A DNA stretch of 30,305 bases from JBBQSU01 sp038234815. Its GTDB lineage: Bacteria; Planctomycetota; Phycisphaerae; Tepidisphaerales; Tepidisphaeraceae. The DNA lies in contig JBBQSU010000028.1 of assembly GCA_038234815.1 (NCBI GenBank), positions 1 through 30,305 on the forward strand, read 5' to 3'. Each line of letters opens with the position of its first letter. Positions within the stretch are counted from its first letter, which is position 1. Below are positions 23,651 to 30,305 of this stretch, piece by piece. The position numbers and the translations under genes are program-made. The notes beneath the pieces were generated by a model. It ran no database searches. It saw only the letters and a program-made list of their open reading frames with translations, and was not told where the DNA came from.

Positions 23651-24304
23651 TCAAACTTCGGTCGCACCCCGCTGGATCGTCGGCCAGAGCGCCACCGAAG
23701 CATGTCGATGCCCTATCCGATCAAGGATGCTCACGCTGCGCACCTGACGAAAACCGGCCAGCACTTCCTTGCGAACCAAAACGTCCTCGAACAATTCCAG
23801 ATCCTTCTGTAAGACCGCTTCAGATTCGTTAAAGACAACCAGTAATAGCCCCGCGTTGCAGATCGCCGGTTCGACCTCCATCTTGCGAAGATCGGCAACG
23901 ATCGCCTCGCGCCACTGCGCGCCATACCCGCCATGGCGCACGCCGCCTTCTCGAAACTGATAGGCCACTTTCACTTCCAGCCACATCGCCGCCTTCGGAT
24001 CGGTCTGATCGATCGGATCGAACAAACCCGGAGCGGATCGATCCAGCTTGAGCGGGCGGCCTTTAGGCGTCAGCACCAAATCACAACGGGCGCGATGCGA
24101 CAGTTTTTTCCCCACGCTCGAAGGATAATGCACCTCCCGGGCCACCTCGTAGAACCGGGTCAGTCCCGACGACAAAATCGCGTGCAATTCCCGCTCGTCA
24201 TGCGTGTCCAGCCCATGCACTGCCTGCTCAAGGCGCAGTTCGCCCTCCGCCGCTTGCATCACGGCGCCAAGTTGATCGGCGAGCGTAGCGGTATCCCAGA
24301 ACAT
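23651..24304 (-). CDS. Uncharacterised protein with a PD-(D/E)XK nuclease-like motif
   Basis: I do not recognise this 217-residue protein as a named family. It has no signal peptide or membrane helix. Asp 75 in 'RCDLVLTPKG' and Glu 110/Lys 112 in 'MWLEVKVAYQF' are spaced like the D-x(n)-ExK core of PD-(D/E)XK nucleases, and the acidic N-terminal helix ('DERELHAILSSGLTRFYEVAREV' region) could supply the helical glutamate. Gly-rich 'GGVRHGGYGAQWREAIVADL' follows, then 'AGLLLVVFNE', a strand-like core segment. The start ATG 24304 is 8 bases after the PAP2 stop, so the two genes are co-transcribed; the frame is open upstream into the PAP2 gene but that is a shadow. Function is uncertain; the fold suggestion rests on motif spacing alone. 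Confidence 0.68.
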   Translation of the reverse strand: MFWDTATLADQLGAVMQAAEGELRLEQAVHGLDTHDERELHAILSSGLTRFYEVAREVHYPSSVGKKLSHRARCDLVLTPKGRPLKLDRSAPGLFDPIDQTDPKAAMWLEVKVAYQFREGGVRHGGYGAQWREAIVADLRKMEVEPAICNAGLLLVVFNESEAVLQKDLELFEDVLVRKEVLAGFRQVRSVSILDRIGHRHASVALWPTIQRGATEV

Positions 24305-24312
24305 CGGCGCAT

Positions 24313-24879
24313 TCAGGTCATCTGCACCCAGCGCATGGCCAGGTGGGCAAAGGCATACCCCACCGCGATTCCGCCCAGCACGTCGCTGGGCCAGTGGGCG
24401 TCCAACACATAGCGCAGGCCCGCGCACAGCAGCGCCAGCGTCCAGAACGTGATCGCGGCCGGTGGATAATAATTGGCCAGCACCACCGACATCGCCACCG
24501 CGCAGGCGCTGTGACTGGACGGAAAACTCTCGCGGAAATTCGCGTGCTTCAGCGTCGGCCCAAGAAACCGCCCGGCATTCTCCCGGTTCGGCCGAACCCT
24601 CCCCAGCAAACGCTTGATGATTGTCGCGGAAATCGTGGCCCCTGCCACCGCCACCGTCAACCCGATCACCTTCGGCCTGGTCTGAACCCTGTCGATTTGC
24701 CAGACCAGCACGCCGGCCACCGCTGCGCACACGAACTGCCCGTACTGCGCCAGCCACCGCGATTCGCGCTTGACGTCTCCCTTGAACGTCAGCGTCAGCG
24801 TGGTGCGCACGCCCGATCTCTCGATCACCATCAGCACGGCGCTGGCCATCACCAAACCTGTCAACAATAGAAAGTTCAT
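24313..24879 (-). CDS. PAP2-family membrane phosphatase
   Basis: Integral-membrane phosphatidic acid phosphatase type 2, 188 residues with about 5-6 helices. The three catalytic motifs are complete: 'KRLLGRVRP' (89-97), 'PSSHS' (120-124) and 'RYVLDAHWPSDV' (156-167), the last with the catalytic His 162 and Asp 166. Family members dephosphorylate undecaprenyl pyrophosphate, phosphatidic acid, phosphatidylglycerol phosphate or lipid A. A soluble loop with 'GPTLKHANFRESF' separates motifs 1 and 2. It diverges from an ArnT-like glycosyltransferase and heads a pair with the PD-(D/E)XK-like gene. Recycling of polyprenyl carriers used by the adjacent glycosyltransferases is an attractive role, but inference. 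Confidence 0.9.
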   Translation of the reverse strand: MNFLLLTGLVMASAVLMVIERSGVRTTLTLTFKGDVKRESRWLAQYGQFVCAAVAGVLVWQIDRVQTRPKVIGLTVAVAGATISATIIKRLLGRVRPNRENAGRFLGPTLKHANFRESFPSSHSACAVAMSVVLANYYPPAAITFWTLALLCAGLRYVLDAHWPSDVLGGIAVGYAFAHLAMRWVQMT

Positions 24880-24949
24880 CGATCCAGTGAGAATACGCTT
24901 TTGCCCGCCGATGGTAAAATACCCGCCCGGCCTCTACCTTATTTGCCTG

Positions 24950-26596
24950 ATGAAGCCACGCGCGGCCACCAACTTGAAACTGGCGATCGTCCTGCTCGCT
25001 GCGGGAATCGTTTATTTAGTCGGCAACGGAACGGTGGGTCTTTGGGACCGCGACGAGCCGCGCTATGCCCAGACCTCTCGCCAGATGCTGCAGAACGGCG
25101 ATTGGATCGTCCCGCATTATCTGGACAAGGTGCGCACCGCCAAACCGGTGCTGATCTACTGGCTGCAAGCCGGCGCGATGAGAATCTTTGGCGATACCGA
25201 CTTTGCCGCCCGCTTGCCCTCCGTCGTCGCCATGCTGATTCTGCTGATGATCCTGTCGGTGGTGCTGTCGCGGACCATCGGCCCGGCGCGGGCCTTCTGG
25301 ACCGTGCTGATTTTTTCCTCGTCGCTGCTCACCATCGCCTTGGCCAAAATTTGCCTCACCGATGCCGTCCTCCTGCTGTGGATCACCATCGCCCAGCTTT
25401 GCCTTTATGCGATTTTTCGAGGCAAGGGGTCGTGGCCGGTGGTGCTGACGATGTGGATCGCGGTCGGCCTCGGCGGGCTGACCAAGGGGCCGGTGATTCT
25501 CGGCGTCCAGGCGGCCACCGCTCTCGTCCTTGGCCTGCTGAATCATCTGGCGCGCCGGCGCGATCCCGACATCCGGCCGTGGGCCTGGCTGGCGGGCGTG
25601 CGGCCTCTGGTGGGCATTCTTGTCGTCGCGGCGATCGTGGGTCCCTGGCTGTATGAGATCAAGCGCCGCTCCCCCGAGTTTATTCAGACCACCGTTCAGC
25701 ACGACGTTTTCTCCCGCATCCTTAAGCCATTGGAAGGCCATTCCGGCCCGCCGGGCTATCACCTTTTGACCGTTTGGGGAACTTATCTCCCCTGGAGTTT
25801 GCTGCTACCCATGACGCTTATCGTGGCCTGGAAAAACCTGCGCCTGCCCACCACGCGGTTTGCGCTGGCTGCGGTCATAGGCCCCTGGCTAATGATGGAG
25901 GCCGTGCAAACCAAGCTGCCCCACTACCTGCTGCCGATCTTTCCGCCGCTGGCTTTTTTGACCGCCGACGCCCTGGTCCGCTCGATCCGTCAACACGGTC
26001 GCGGGCTGACCAGCCGCGGGGCGCGTGTGGGCATCGCCTCCTGGTGCATCGTGATGCTTCTCATCGGACTATCCCCCTGGCTGTTCCTCATAGAGTTTCC
26101 CGCCACGCCCAAACTTCCCCTGCTGGCCACGACCGGCGTGATGTTCATGGCCGTCGGGATCATCTACCGCAACTTCCGCAAAGGGCGAATTGAGTCGGCA
26201 GCGCGAACGATGGCCTTTGGCACTTTCGCGGTCGTCGTCGTTGCCTACGGCTATTTTCTTCCGCGAGCCGATTTTCTGCGACTGTCTCCCGAAACCGGCG
26301 CCGACCTTCGCCGCCTTGCCCCGTCGCAAGTGGGCCAGGTGATGATGACCGACTACATGGAGCCGAGCCTGGCCTTCTATCAAGGGGGCACGATCCGCGA
26401 GGCCGGCGACCTCGGCTTCGGGCTGCGCTTCCTTAATCAACTGCCCGACTGGATGGTCATCACCACCGACGCATGGAACTCTGCCGGTGCCGAGATGCGC
26501 AGTCACTGGCGAATCGTCACCCACCACCGCGGGCTATATTATGCCGGAGGCCGGATCGCCGAAGTGCTGGTTGTGAACAAGCTGCCGCCACCCTGA
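24950..26596 (+). CDS. ArnT/PMT-family (GT39) membrane glycosyltransferase
   Basis: GT-C membrane glycosyltransferase of about 548 residues. The first helix is followed by 'GLWDRDEPRYAQTSRQM' (30-46), the canonical ArnT/PMT catalytic loop with Asp 35 and Glu 36. 'GDWIVPHYLDKVRTAKPVLIYWLQ' (split) and 'FAARLPSVVAM' follow, as in ArnT. Around 11-12 membrane segments are visible, with 'GLTKGPVILG' in mid-protein, and a soluble C-terminal ~100 residues ('DYMEPSLAFYQGG'). Donor would be a polyprenyl-phosphate sugar. Start: ATG 24950 begins directly before the first helix; ATG 24911 would add 13 residues. Neither has a good ribosome site. It is divergent from the PAP2 gene and convergent with the TPR gene. 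Acceptor unknown. Confidence 0.87.
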   Translation: MKPRAATNLKLAIVLLAAGIVYLVGNGTVGLWDRDEPRYAQTSRQMLQNGDWIVPHYLDKVRTAKPVLIYWLQAGAMRIFGDTDFAARLPSVVAMLILLMILSVVLSRTIGPARAFWTVLIFSSSLLTIALAKICLTDAVLLLWITIAQLCLYAIFRGKGSWPVVLTMWIAVGLGGLTKGPVILGVQAATALVLGLLNHLARRRDPDIRPWAWLAGVRPLVGILVVAAIVGPWLYEIKRRSPEFIQTTVQHDVFSRILKPLEGHSGPPGYHLLTVWGTYLPWSLLLPMTLIVAWKNLRLPTTRFALAAVIGPWLMMEAVQTKLPHYLLPIFPPLAFLTADALVRSIRQHGRGLTSRGARVGIASWCIVMLLIGLSPWLFLIEFPATPKLPLLATTGVMFMAVGIIYRNFRKGRIESAARTMAFGTFAVVVVAYGYFLPRADFLRLSPETGADLRRLAPSQVGQVMMTDYMEPSLAFYQGGTIREAGDLGFGLRFLNQLPDWMVITTDAWNSAGAEMRSHWRIVTHHRGLYYAGGRIAEVLVVNKLPPP

Positions 26597-26661
26597 GCGA
26601 CCAACCCGCATCCACATTTTTCCCATCACCAATGCACAGCCCCGAAACCCGCTGACCCGAA

Positions 26662-28371
26662 CTATTTTCCCGCCGCCAGGTTCCAATTCTTGCGCATGGC
26701 GTCGATGACCGGATCGGCCCCGCCAATGCGCTCCGCCTCGTCCAGATAGGCCGCCGCACGGTTTTCATTCCCGCTGTTGTAGGACAGGTACGCCAGCAGA
26801 AATCGCGAGTGTGATTGTTTCTGCTCGTTTTGCGATATTTCCTTCAGGTCGCTGGTCAGGAATCCAAACCGCTGATCGCCATAAAGCTGCCGAAGGTCGT
26901 ACTGGGCCAGCAGCAACGACGGCTCGGCCCTGATGGCGGCCCGCAGGTCGGCTTCGGCCTTGCCGTAATAACTGGCCCCGAGTTCGGCGTGCGCCCGACC
27001 CAACAGAATCAGCGCATTGTTCGGCGCGATCTGCTCGGCGGTGTCGTAGGAATCGAGCGCGGCCGAAAATTTTCCTTCGCGGATGCGCGTTTCGGCATTG
27101 GCCAGTAAATCGTGCAGCGACTTGGCCTCAACGCCGTCAGCCAGGCTGCGGATTTTCATCGGTGCCGACTTTTCAGTCGGCTTGGCATCGTCGGTCCGCC
27201 CCGTGACCGGACCGGCGCCACGACCTGCGCCCGGACCCTCGGACAGCCCACCACCCGCTTCCGGCACCGGCTTGGCCGTGCCCGGAGGCGTCAGCGGCCC
27301 TCGGGCCGGCAGGGCTGCTTCTTCCTTGCCCTGCTTGTCGGCCTCGCGCCGCGCCTGCAATTCCGCAGAATAAAGCCGCGCGGCTTCGGCATCGTTCAGT
27401 TTGCCCTCGGCCTCGGATCGGCTCATCCGCTTCTTTAACTCGGCCAACTGCGCGCTTTGCTTCTCGGCAGGCACCAGGAACCGCTGGCGCGTGCCTGTGT
27501 CGTTTGTCGCCTGCAAACCCGGCCCGCCCACCGTCGCATCCAGTGCTTTGTCCTTAATTTCGCCACCGGCCAAATCAGAAGAATTCGCGGTGGACGTCCC
27601 ACCATCGAGTTGGGATTTTCCGCCATCCATCGGCTGCACCCCCGCGGCGCGCAGCTCGTCCTGGGCCTTCTGCAATTCCACATCAGACAACAGCGGCTTT
27701 TGGCCGGCATCGGGCCGGAGATTGGTGTATCGGTTGATGAACCGCAGATCGGCCTGATCGGTCGCGTTGAGCTGCCGAATGCCGTAAAGCGGTGACGCAC
27801 TGAGAATGGTGGACTGATTGTTGGACGGATCGACCGGCCCGGGCAGCATCATTTCGCCGGCCTGGGGAAGGTTGATGGTCGGGGCCGAAAGCGGCGCGCC
27901 CAACCGGCTGTCGTTGCTCTGTTGCTGGTCCACCGACGCAGGGTTGTATACCCCCGTCCCCAGCTGCTGCTGGCCCACCGGCCCCTGGGCAGTGCCCGAC
28001 GATACGACGTTGTTGCCGTAGAACACCGGCGGCGGCGCGCCCGTGGACTGTCGGCGATAATCTCCCCCGCTACTCTGACGCAGGAAGCGATCCATCCGAT
28101 CGGTCGAAAGCGTTCCGCGGAACGTATCGGGGTCAGTGTAGTTGATCGTTCCGCGGAAACCTTTGTTCCCCACGACGTTGCCGGTGACGATCTGATTGCC
28201 TGTAGCCAGACCGGACCGCTCGTCATTGGGAGAGTTATATCCCCCGCTGCCAAGTCGATTGTTGGCATCGAGGGCATGGCCGTCGGATTCAATGCGCTGC
28301 TGCGCCAGCACGGTCGAAGCCGTCGCCACCGCCGCACACAAAACCGCCGAGTGAATCCATTTGCATTTCAT
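26662..28371 (-). CDS. Secreted TPR-repeat protein
   Basis: 569 residues with a Sec signal peptide (~1-23, 'AVLCAAVATASTVLA' ending before Gln-Gln). Residues ~25-300 are low in hydrophobicity and rich in Gly, Asn, Gln and Ser, with a short internal repeat 'FRGTINY'/'FRGTLST'. A charged segment (~300-350, 'AELKKRMSRSEAEGKLNDAEAARLY' region) may form a coiled coil. A Pro/Gly linker then leads to TPR-like helices near the C-terminus: 'ALDSYDTAEQIAPNNALILLGRAHAELG' (split) and 'AEADLRAAIRAEPSLLLAQYDL', with another at 'RFLLAYLSYNSGNENRAAAYLDEAERI'. ATG 28371 is chosen because GGGAGA lies 4 bases upstream and the signal peptide begins there. Probably a periplasmic or surface scaffold; partner unknown. 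Confidence 0.8.
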   Translation of the reverse strand: MKCKWIHSAVLCAAVATASTVLAQQRIESDGHALDANNRLGSGGYNSPNDERSGLATGNQIVTGNVVGNKGFRGTINYTDPDTFRGTLSTDRMDRFLRQSSGGDYRRQSTGAPPPVFYGNNVVSSGTAQGPVGQQQLGTGVYNPASVDQQQSNDSRLGAPLSAPTINLPQAGEMMLPGPVDPSNNQSTILSASPLYGIRQLNATDQADLRFINRYTNLRPDAGQKPLLSDVELQKAQDELRAAGVQPMDGGKSQLDGGTSTANSSDLAGGEIKDKALDATVGGPGLQATNDTGTRQRFLVPAEKQSAQLAELKKRMSRSEAEGKLNDAEAARLYSAELQARREADKQGKEEAALPARGPLTPPGTAKPVPEAGGGLSEGPGAGRGAGPVTGRTDDAKPTEKSAPMKIRSLADGVEAKSLHDLLANAETRIREGKFSAALDSYDTAEQIAPNNALILLGRAHAELGASYYGKAEADLRAAIRAEPSLLLAQYDLRQLYGDQRFGFLTSDLKEISQNEQKQSHSRFLLAYLSYNSGNENRAAAYLDEAERIGGADPVIDAMRKNWNLAAGK

Positions 28372-28404
28372 AAAATCTCCCGTCGCCAATTTCGATATAA
28401 GAAC

Positions 28405-28428
28405 CGTCTCTCTATTATTGTAGAGACG
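28405..28428. repeat. Inverted repeat upstream of the TPR gene
   Basis: CGTCTCT (28405-28411) and AGAGACG (28422-28428) are perfect 7-base inverted arms around an AT-rich 10-base centre. They lie 34-57 bases upstream of the TPR protein start on the minus strand. The structure could be an operator or a leader hairpin. There is no T-tract adjacent, so it is unlikely to be a terminator for anything upstream. Confidence 0.4.
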
Positions 28429-28666
28429 CTTGCGGACTGAAATAGTTCCTCAATAGTTAAATCGGGGTAAACCGTCATTTTTGCACACTTTATGTCGATA
28501 GACGGACTCTTTGTTTTCCGAATCGGCGAAATCTGCCGTTCCCGAGGTAACGCGTGGCTGTGGCGACGCCGGCGCACTTCCGTCCCCGATGCACCGGCGG
28601 GAGAACTGTCGCGATTTCGCCGTATGTTCGGGGGGCTAAAGATTCTGCGGCCAAGGACAAAACCGA
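28429..28666. other. Intergenic stretch between the MFS and TPR genes
   Basis: About 240 bases upstream of the hairpin contain no supportable gene. A + strand frame at 28492-28764 reads as Arg-rich, low-quality sequence and overlaps the MFS gene, so I consider it spurious. The promoter of the TPR gene should be here, but no clear -35/-10 pair was found. Confidence 0.35.
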
Positions 28667-29941
28667 TTAGGCGTCCAGCAGGGTCGGTGCTCGGCGCGTG
28701 TCGGCGTCCAGATATTGTGCCCCCCACAGCCACAGAACCCCGCCTATTGCGGTTGCAACGATGACGACGCCGAACGCGGTGTTCCAAGAATATCGCCCGG
28801 CCACCCAGCCCAACAGCGGGGGAGAAAGGGCATCGCCCAAGGCATGAATGACGAAAATATTCAAAGCAAAGGCCGACGCCCGGACCGCAGGGTGGGTGAC
28901 ATTGGCCAGAATCGTGTTAGACGGCCCGGTATTGAAAAAGAGGAAGAACTCGGCGCAAAAGACCGCGACCCAGGCCCAGGGGAACGGCAGCCAAAGCATG
29001 GCCAGGATGCACGGACAGGCCAGAAGGATGCCGACGCCGGAGACGAGAAAATAGGCCCCGCCAAAGCGTTTTCGGAGCGCGTCGCCCGCCATTCCCCCCA
29101 AGAGCGTCGCCGACAGGCCGGAAACGACCGTCAACCCCCCGAACACCAGATTGACATGCGCCAGCGAGCCAACCTTACGGTACTCGGCAATGTAATGGGG
29201 CATCCAATATGAAATCCCTCCTATGGCAAACGTCATCGCCGTCATGCCCAGACTGTCCAGCACAAACGATCGCGTTTTTAAGAGCGTGGCATAGTCGGAA
29301 AAACGGGCGTGACGGTGCGTGCGATTGCCGTCTGCCTGACCCCGCGGGGGGTCCTTTTTCAGAAGGCAGAGGATGCCGAGGATAATTCCCGGAGGCATGA
29401 CGGCATAGAATGCCCATCGCCAGCCGAACCATCCCCCGATCAGCCCACCCAGCCCATAGCCGATGGCGCTGCCCACCGGGATCGCCATGTAAAACCAGGC
29501 CAGTACGCTTCCGCGACGCTCAATGGGAAAGAGGTCGGAGATAATCGTCGGAGCCGCAGGGCCATAGCCGGCCTCGCCCACACCAATAAGCATGCGCGTG
29601 AGCAGCAGCACCGCGAAAGTGCTGGCCAGGCCCGATCCCCCGCTGGCCAGACTCCAAAGGATGACACCCACGCCCACGAGCAACCACCGCGAGGTCCGAT
29701 CGGCCAGCCAGCCGAATACGGGAGCGGCGATCATGTATGAAAAAGTGAAGGCCGTCGCCAGAGACCCCATCTTGGCCAGATTGGCGGCGCTGGAATCCCC
29801 GAGCAGTTCCTGCCGGATTTTCGGCTCGACGGCAGCCAGGATGTAACGATCGATGTAGTTGAACAGATTGATGAGCAGGAGAAGAATCAGCGCCGGCCTG
29901 GCGCCACTCAGAGGCCTGCTGGATGGGGAGGCGTTGTCCAT
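28667..29941 (-). CDS. MFS transporter, Spinster-like
   Basis: Major facilitator superfamily transporter of 424 residues with about 12 membrane segments. 'LFNYIDRYILAAVEPKI' in helix 1, the loop 2-3 motif 'GWLADRTSRW', 'GVGEAGYGPAAPTIISDLFPIERRG' (in two parts) in helix 4 and its loop, and 'GWFGWRWAFYAVMPPG' are typical of the Spinster-like/MFS-1 subgroup related to eukaryotic Spns lipid transporters. Bacterial members are mostly uncharacterised and include sugar-acid and organic-anion carriers. There is no signal peptide beyond helix 1. The flagellin terminator separates it from the upstream flagellin gene. About 295 bases follow before the TPR gene, with no convincing gene of their own. Substrate unknown. 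Confidence 0.85.
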   Translation of the reverse strand: MDNASPSSRPLSGARPALILLLLINLFNYIDRYILAAVEPKIRQELLGDSSAANLAKMGSLATAFTFSYMIAAPVFGWLADRTSRWLLVGVGVILWSLASGGSGLASTFAVLLLTRMLIGVGEAGYGPAAPTIISDLFPIERRGSVLAWFYMAIPVGSAIGYGLGGLIGGWFGWRWAFYAVMPPGIILGILCLLKKDPPRGQADGNRTHRHARFSDYATLLKTRSFVLDSLGMTAMTFAIGGISYWMPHYIAEYRKVGSLAHVNLVFGGLTVVSGLSATLLGGMAGDALRKRFGGAYFLVSGVGILLACPCILAMLWLPFPWAWVAVFCAEFFLFFNTGPSNTILANVTHPAVRASAFALNIFVIHALGDALSPPLLGWVAGRYSWNTAFGVVIVATAIGGVLWLWGAQYLDADTRRAPTLLDA

Positions 29942-29970
29942 CGACCCGGATCATAGCCGCCGACGGGCTG

Positions 29971-30008
29971 GAAAAGAAAAATCCCCGGCTCGTACTTCGA
30001 GCCGGGGA
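29971..30008 (-). terminator. Rho-independent terminator of the flagellin gene
   Basis: A perfect 11-base stem pairs TCCCCGGCTCG (29982-29992) with CGAGCCGGGGA (29998-30008) around a 5-base loop. On the minus strand the stem is followed by a T-rich run (complement of 29971-29981, T5-C-T4). It lies about 60 bases downstream of the flagellin stop and upstream of the MFS start, so it insulates the two. Confidence 0.9.
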
Positions 30009-30068
30009 CTTTAAATGCAGAACAGTTTCAGGGCGCGGCGGGCCATCCTAGCCGGCCGGTTCTCTCAA

Positions 30069-30305
30069 TTAGCCTCGCAGGAGAGTCAACGCGCTTTGAG
30101 GAGCGGAGTTGGCCTGTGTCAGCACCGTGGTAGCGGCCTGTGACAGGATCTGCTGCCGAGTGAGCTTGGCGGTTTCTTCCGCGAAGTCGGTATCGCGCAC
30201 CGCGCTTTCGGCCGCCGACGTATTTTCATACGCGACGCCGAGTGCGTTGATGGTCGAACCGATGGTGAACTTCTGGAACGCGCCCAGACGCCCACGCAGC
30301 GTGCT
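30069..30305 (-). CDS. Flagellin, C-terminal part (5' end outside window)
   Basis: About 78 C-terminal residues of flagellin, the filament subunit of the flagellum, exported by the flagellar type III apparatus. Translating the minus strand from the right edge gives 'STLRGRLGAFQKFTIGSTIN', then 'ENTSAAESAVRDTDFAEE', 'TRQQILSQAATTVLTQANSA' and the ending 'PQSALTLLRG', stop TAA at 30071-30069. This matches the conserved D0/D1 C-terminal helices, including the 'RDTDFA' block and 'QAN.APQS.L.LL' ending found across flagellins; the 'RGRLGAFQK.TIGSTI' opening is common in planctomycetes. The N-terminal and variable parts are missing. A strong terminator follows about 60 bases later. Confidence 0.95.
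   Translation of the reverse strand, partial: STLRGRLGAFQKFTIGSTINALGVAYENTSAAESAVRDTDFAEETAKLTRQQILSQAATTVLTQANSAPQSALTLLRG

Noticed and set aside
24305..24757. N-terminal extension of the PD-(D/E)XK-like gene across the PAP2 gene
   Set aside because: This part is the alternate frame of the PAP2 coding sequence; the natural start follows the PAP2 stop by 8 bases.
1..30305. CRISPR arrays, tRNA genes, rRNA genes, insertion sequences
   Set aside because: No regularly spaced repeats, no cloverleaf-like CCA-ended elements, no transposase and no terminal inverted repeats with target duplications were seen.

Overview
The window is moderately GC-rich, densely coded bacterial DNA with short intergenic gaps, few strong ribosome binding sites and frequent strand switches. 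The gene set points to a planctomycete, most likely of the Phycisphaerae. The pointers are a flagellin C-terminus of planctomycete type, an rsmH gene standing alone outside a division cluster, the futalosine menaquinone gene mqnA, and a SecA-like/M50/HlyD cluster. No rRNA or other taxonomic marker is present, so the assignment is inference.

Layout. Positions 1-1513 (+) hold the C-terminus of an AraC-type regulator and mqnA. rsmH (2540-1632, -) is convergent with mqnA and divergent from a RidA-family/GNAT acetyltransferase pair (2663-3712, +). prfB (4044-5163, +) carries the classic in-frame TGA and +1 frameshift site. A small hypothetical ORF lies at 5485-5219 (-).

Positions 5676-12721 (-) form the most distinctive unit, a four-gene operon. 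In transcription order it encodes a secreted HlyD-type adaptor, a GAF-TM-HlyD protein, a PqqD-like/M50 metalloprotease/HlyD fusion, and a 645-residue SecA-like ATPase that stops soon after its second nucleotide-binding domain. A SpoIIE/PP2C-type phosphatase (12914-13897, +) is transcribed divergently. No ABC transporter, RND pump, SecY or outer-membrane channel accompanies them. I read this as a candidate uncharacterised envelope export or processing apparatus with built-in signalling domains.

Positions 13904-17080 carry envelope and proteostasis genes: a Zincin_1 metallopeptidase (-), a lipoprotein SppA peptidase, a translationally coupled zinc-ribbon/VWA-like membrane protein, and a PGRP/amidase-2-like protein that has lost most zinc ligands. 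Positions 17108-19363 hold a sugar isomerase-like TIM barrel and a GH88 unsaturated uronyl hydrolase, a probable intracellular uronate catabolic pair. hisA (20172-19438, -) lies convergent to them.

Positions 20248-26596 are lipid and envelope oriented: two ArnT/PMT-type (GT39) glycosyltransferases, a CrtI-type carotenoid desaturase, a PAP2 phosphatase, and an unrecognised PD-(D/E)XK-like protein following the phosphatase. The right end has a secreted TPR protein (28371-26662, -), a Spinster-like MFS transporter (29941-28667, -), and the 3' end of a flagellin gene (30305-30069, -) followed by a strong intrinsic terminator.
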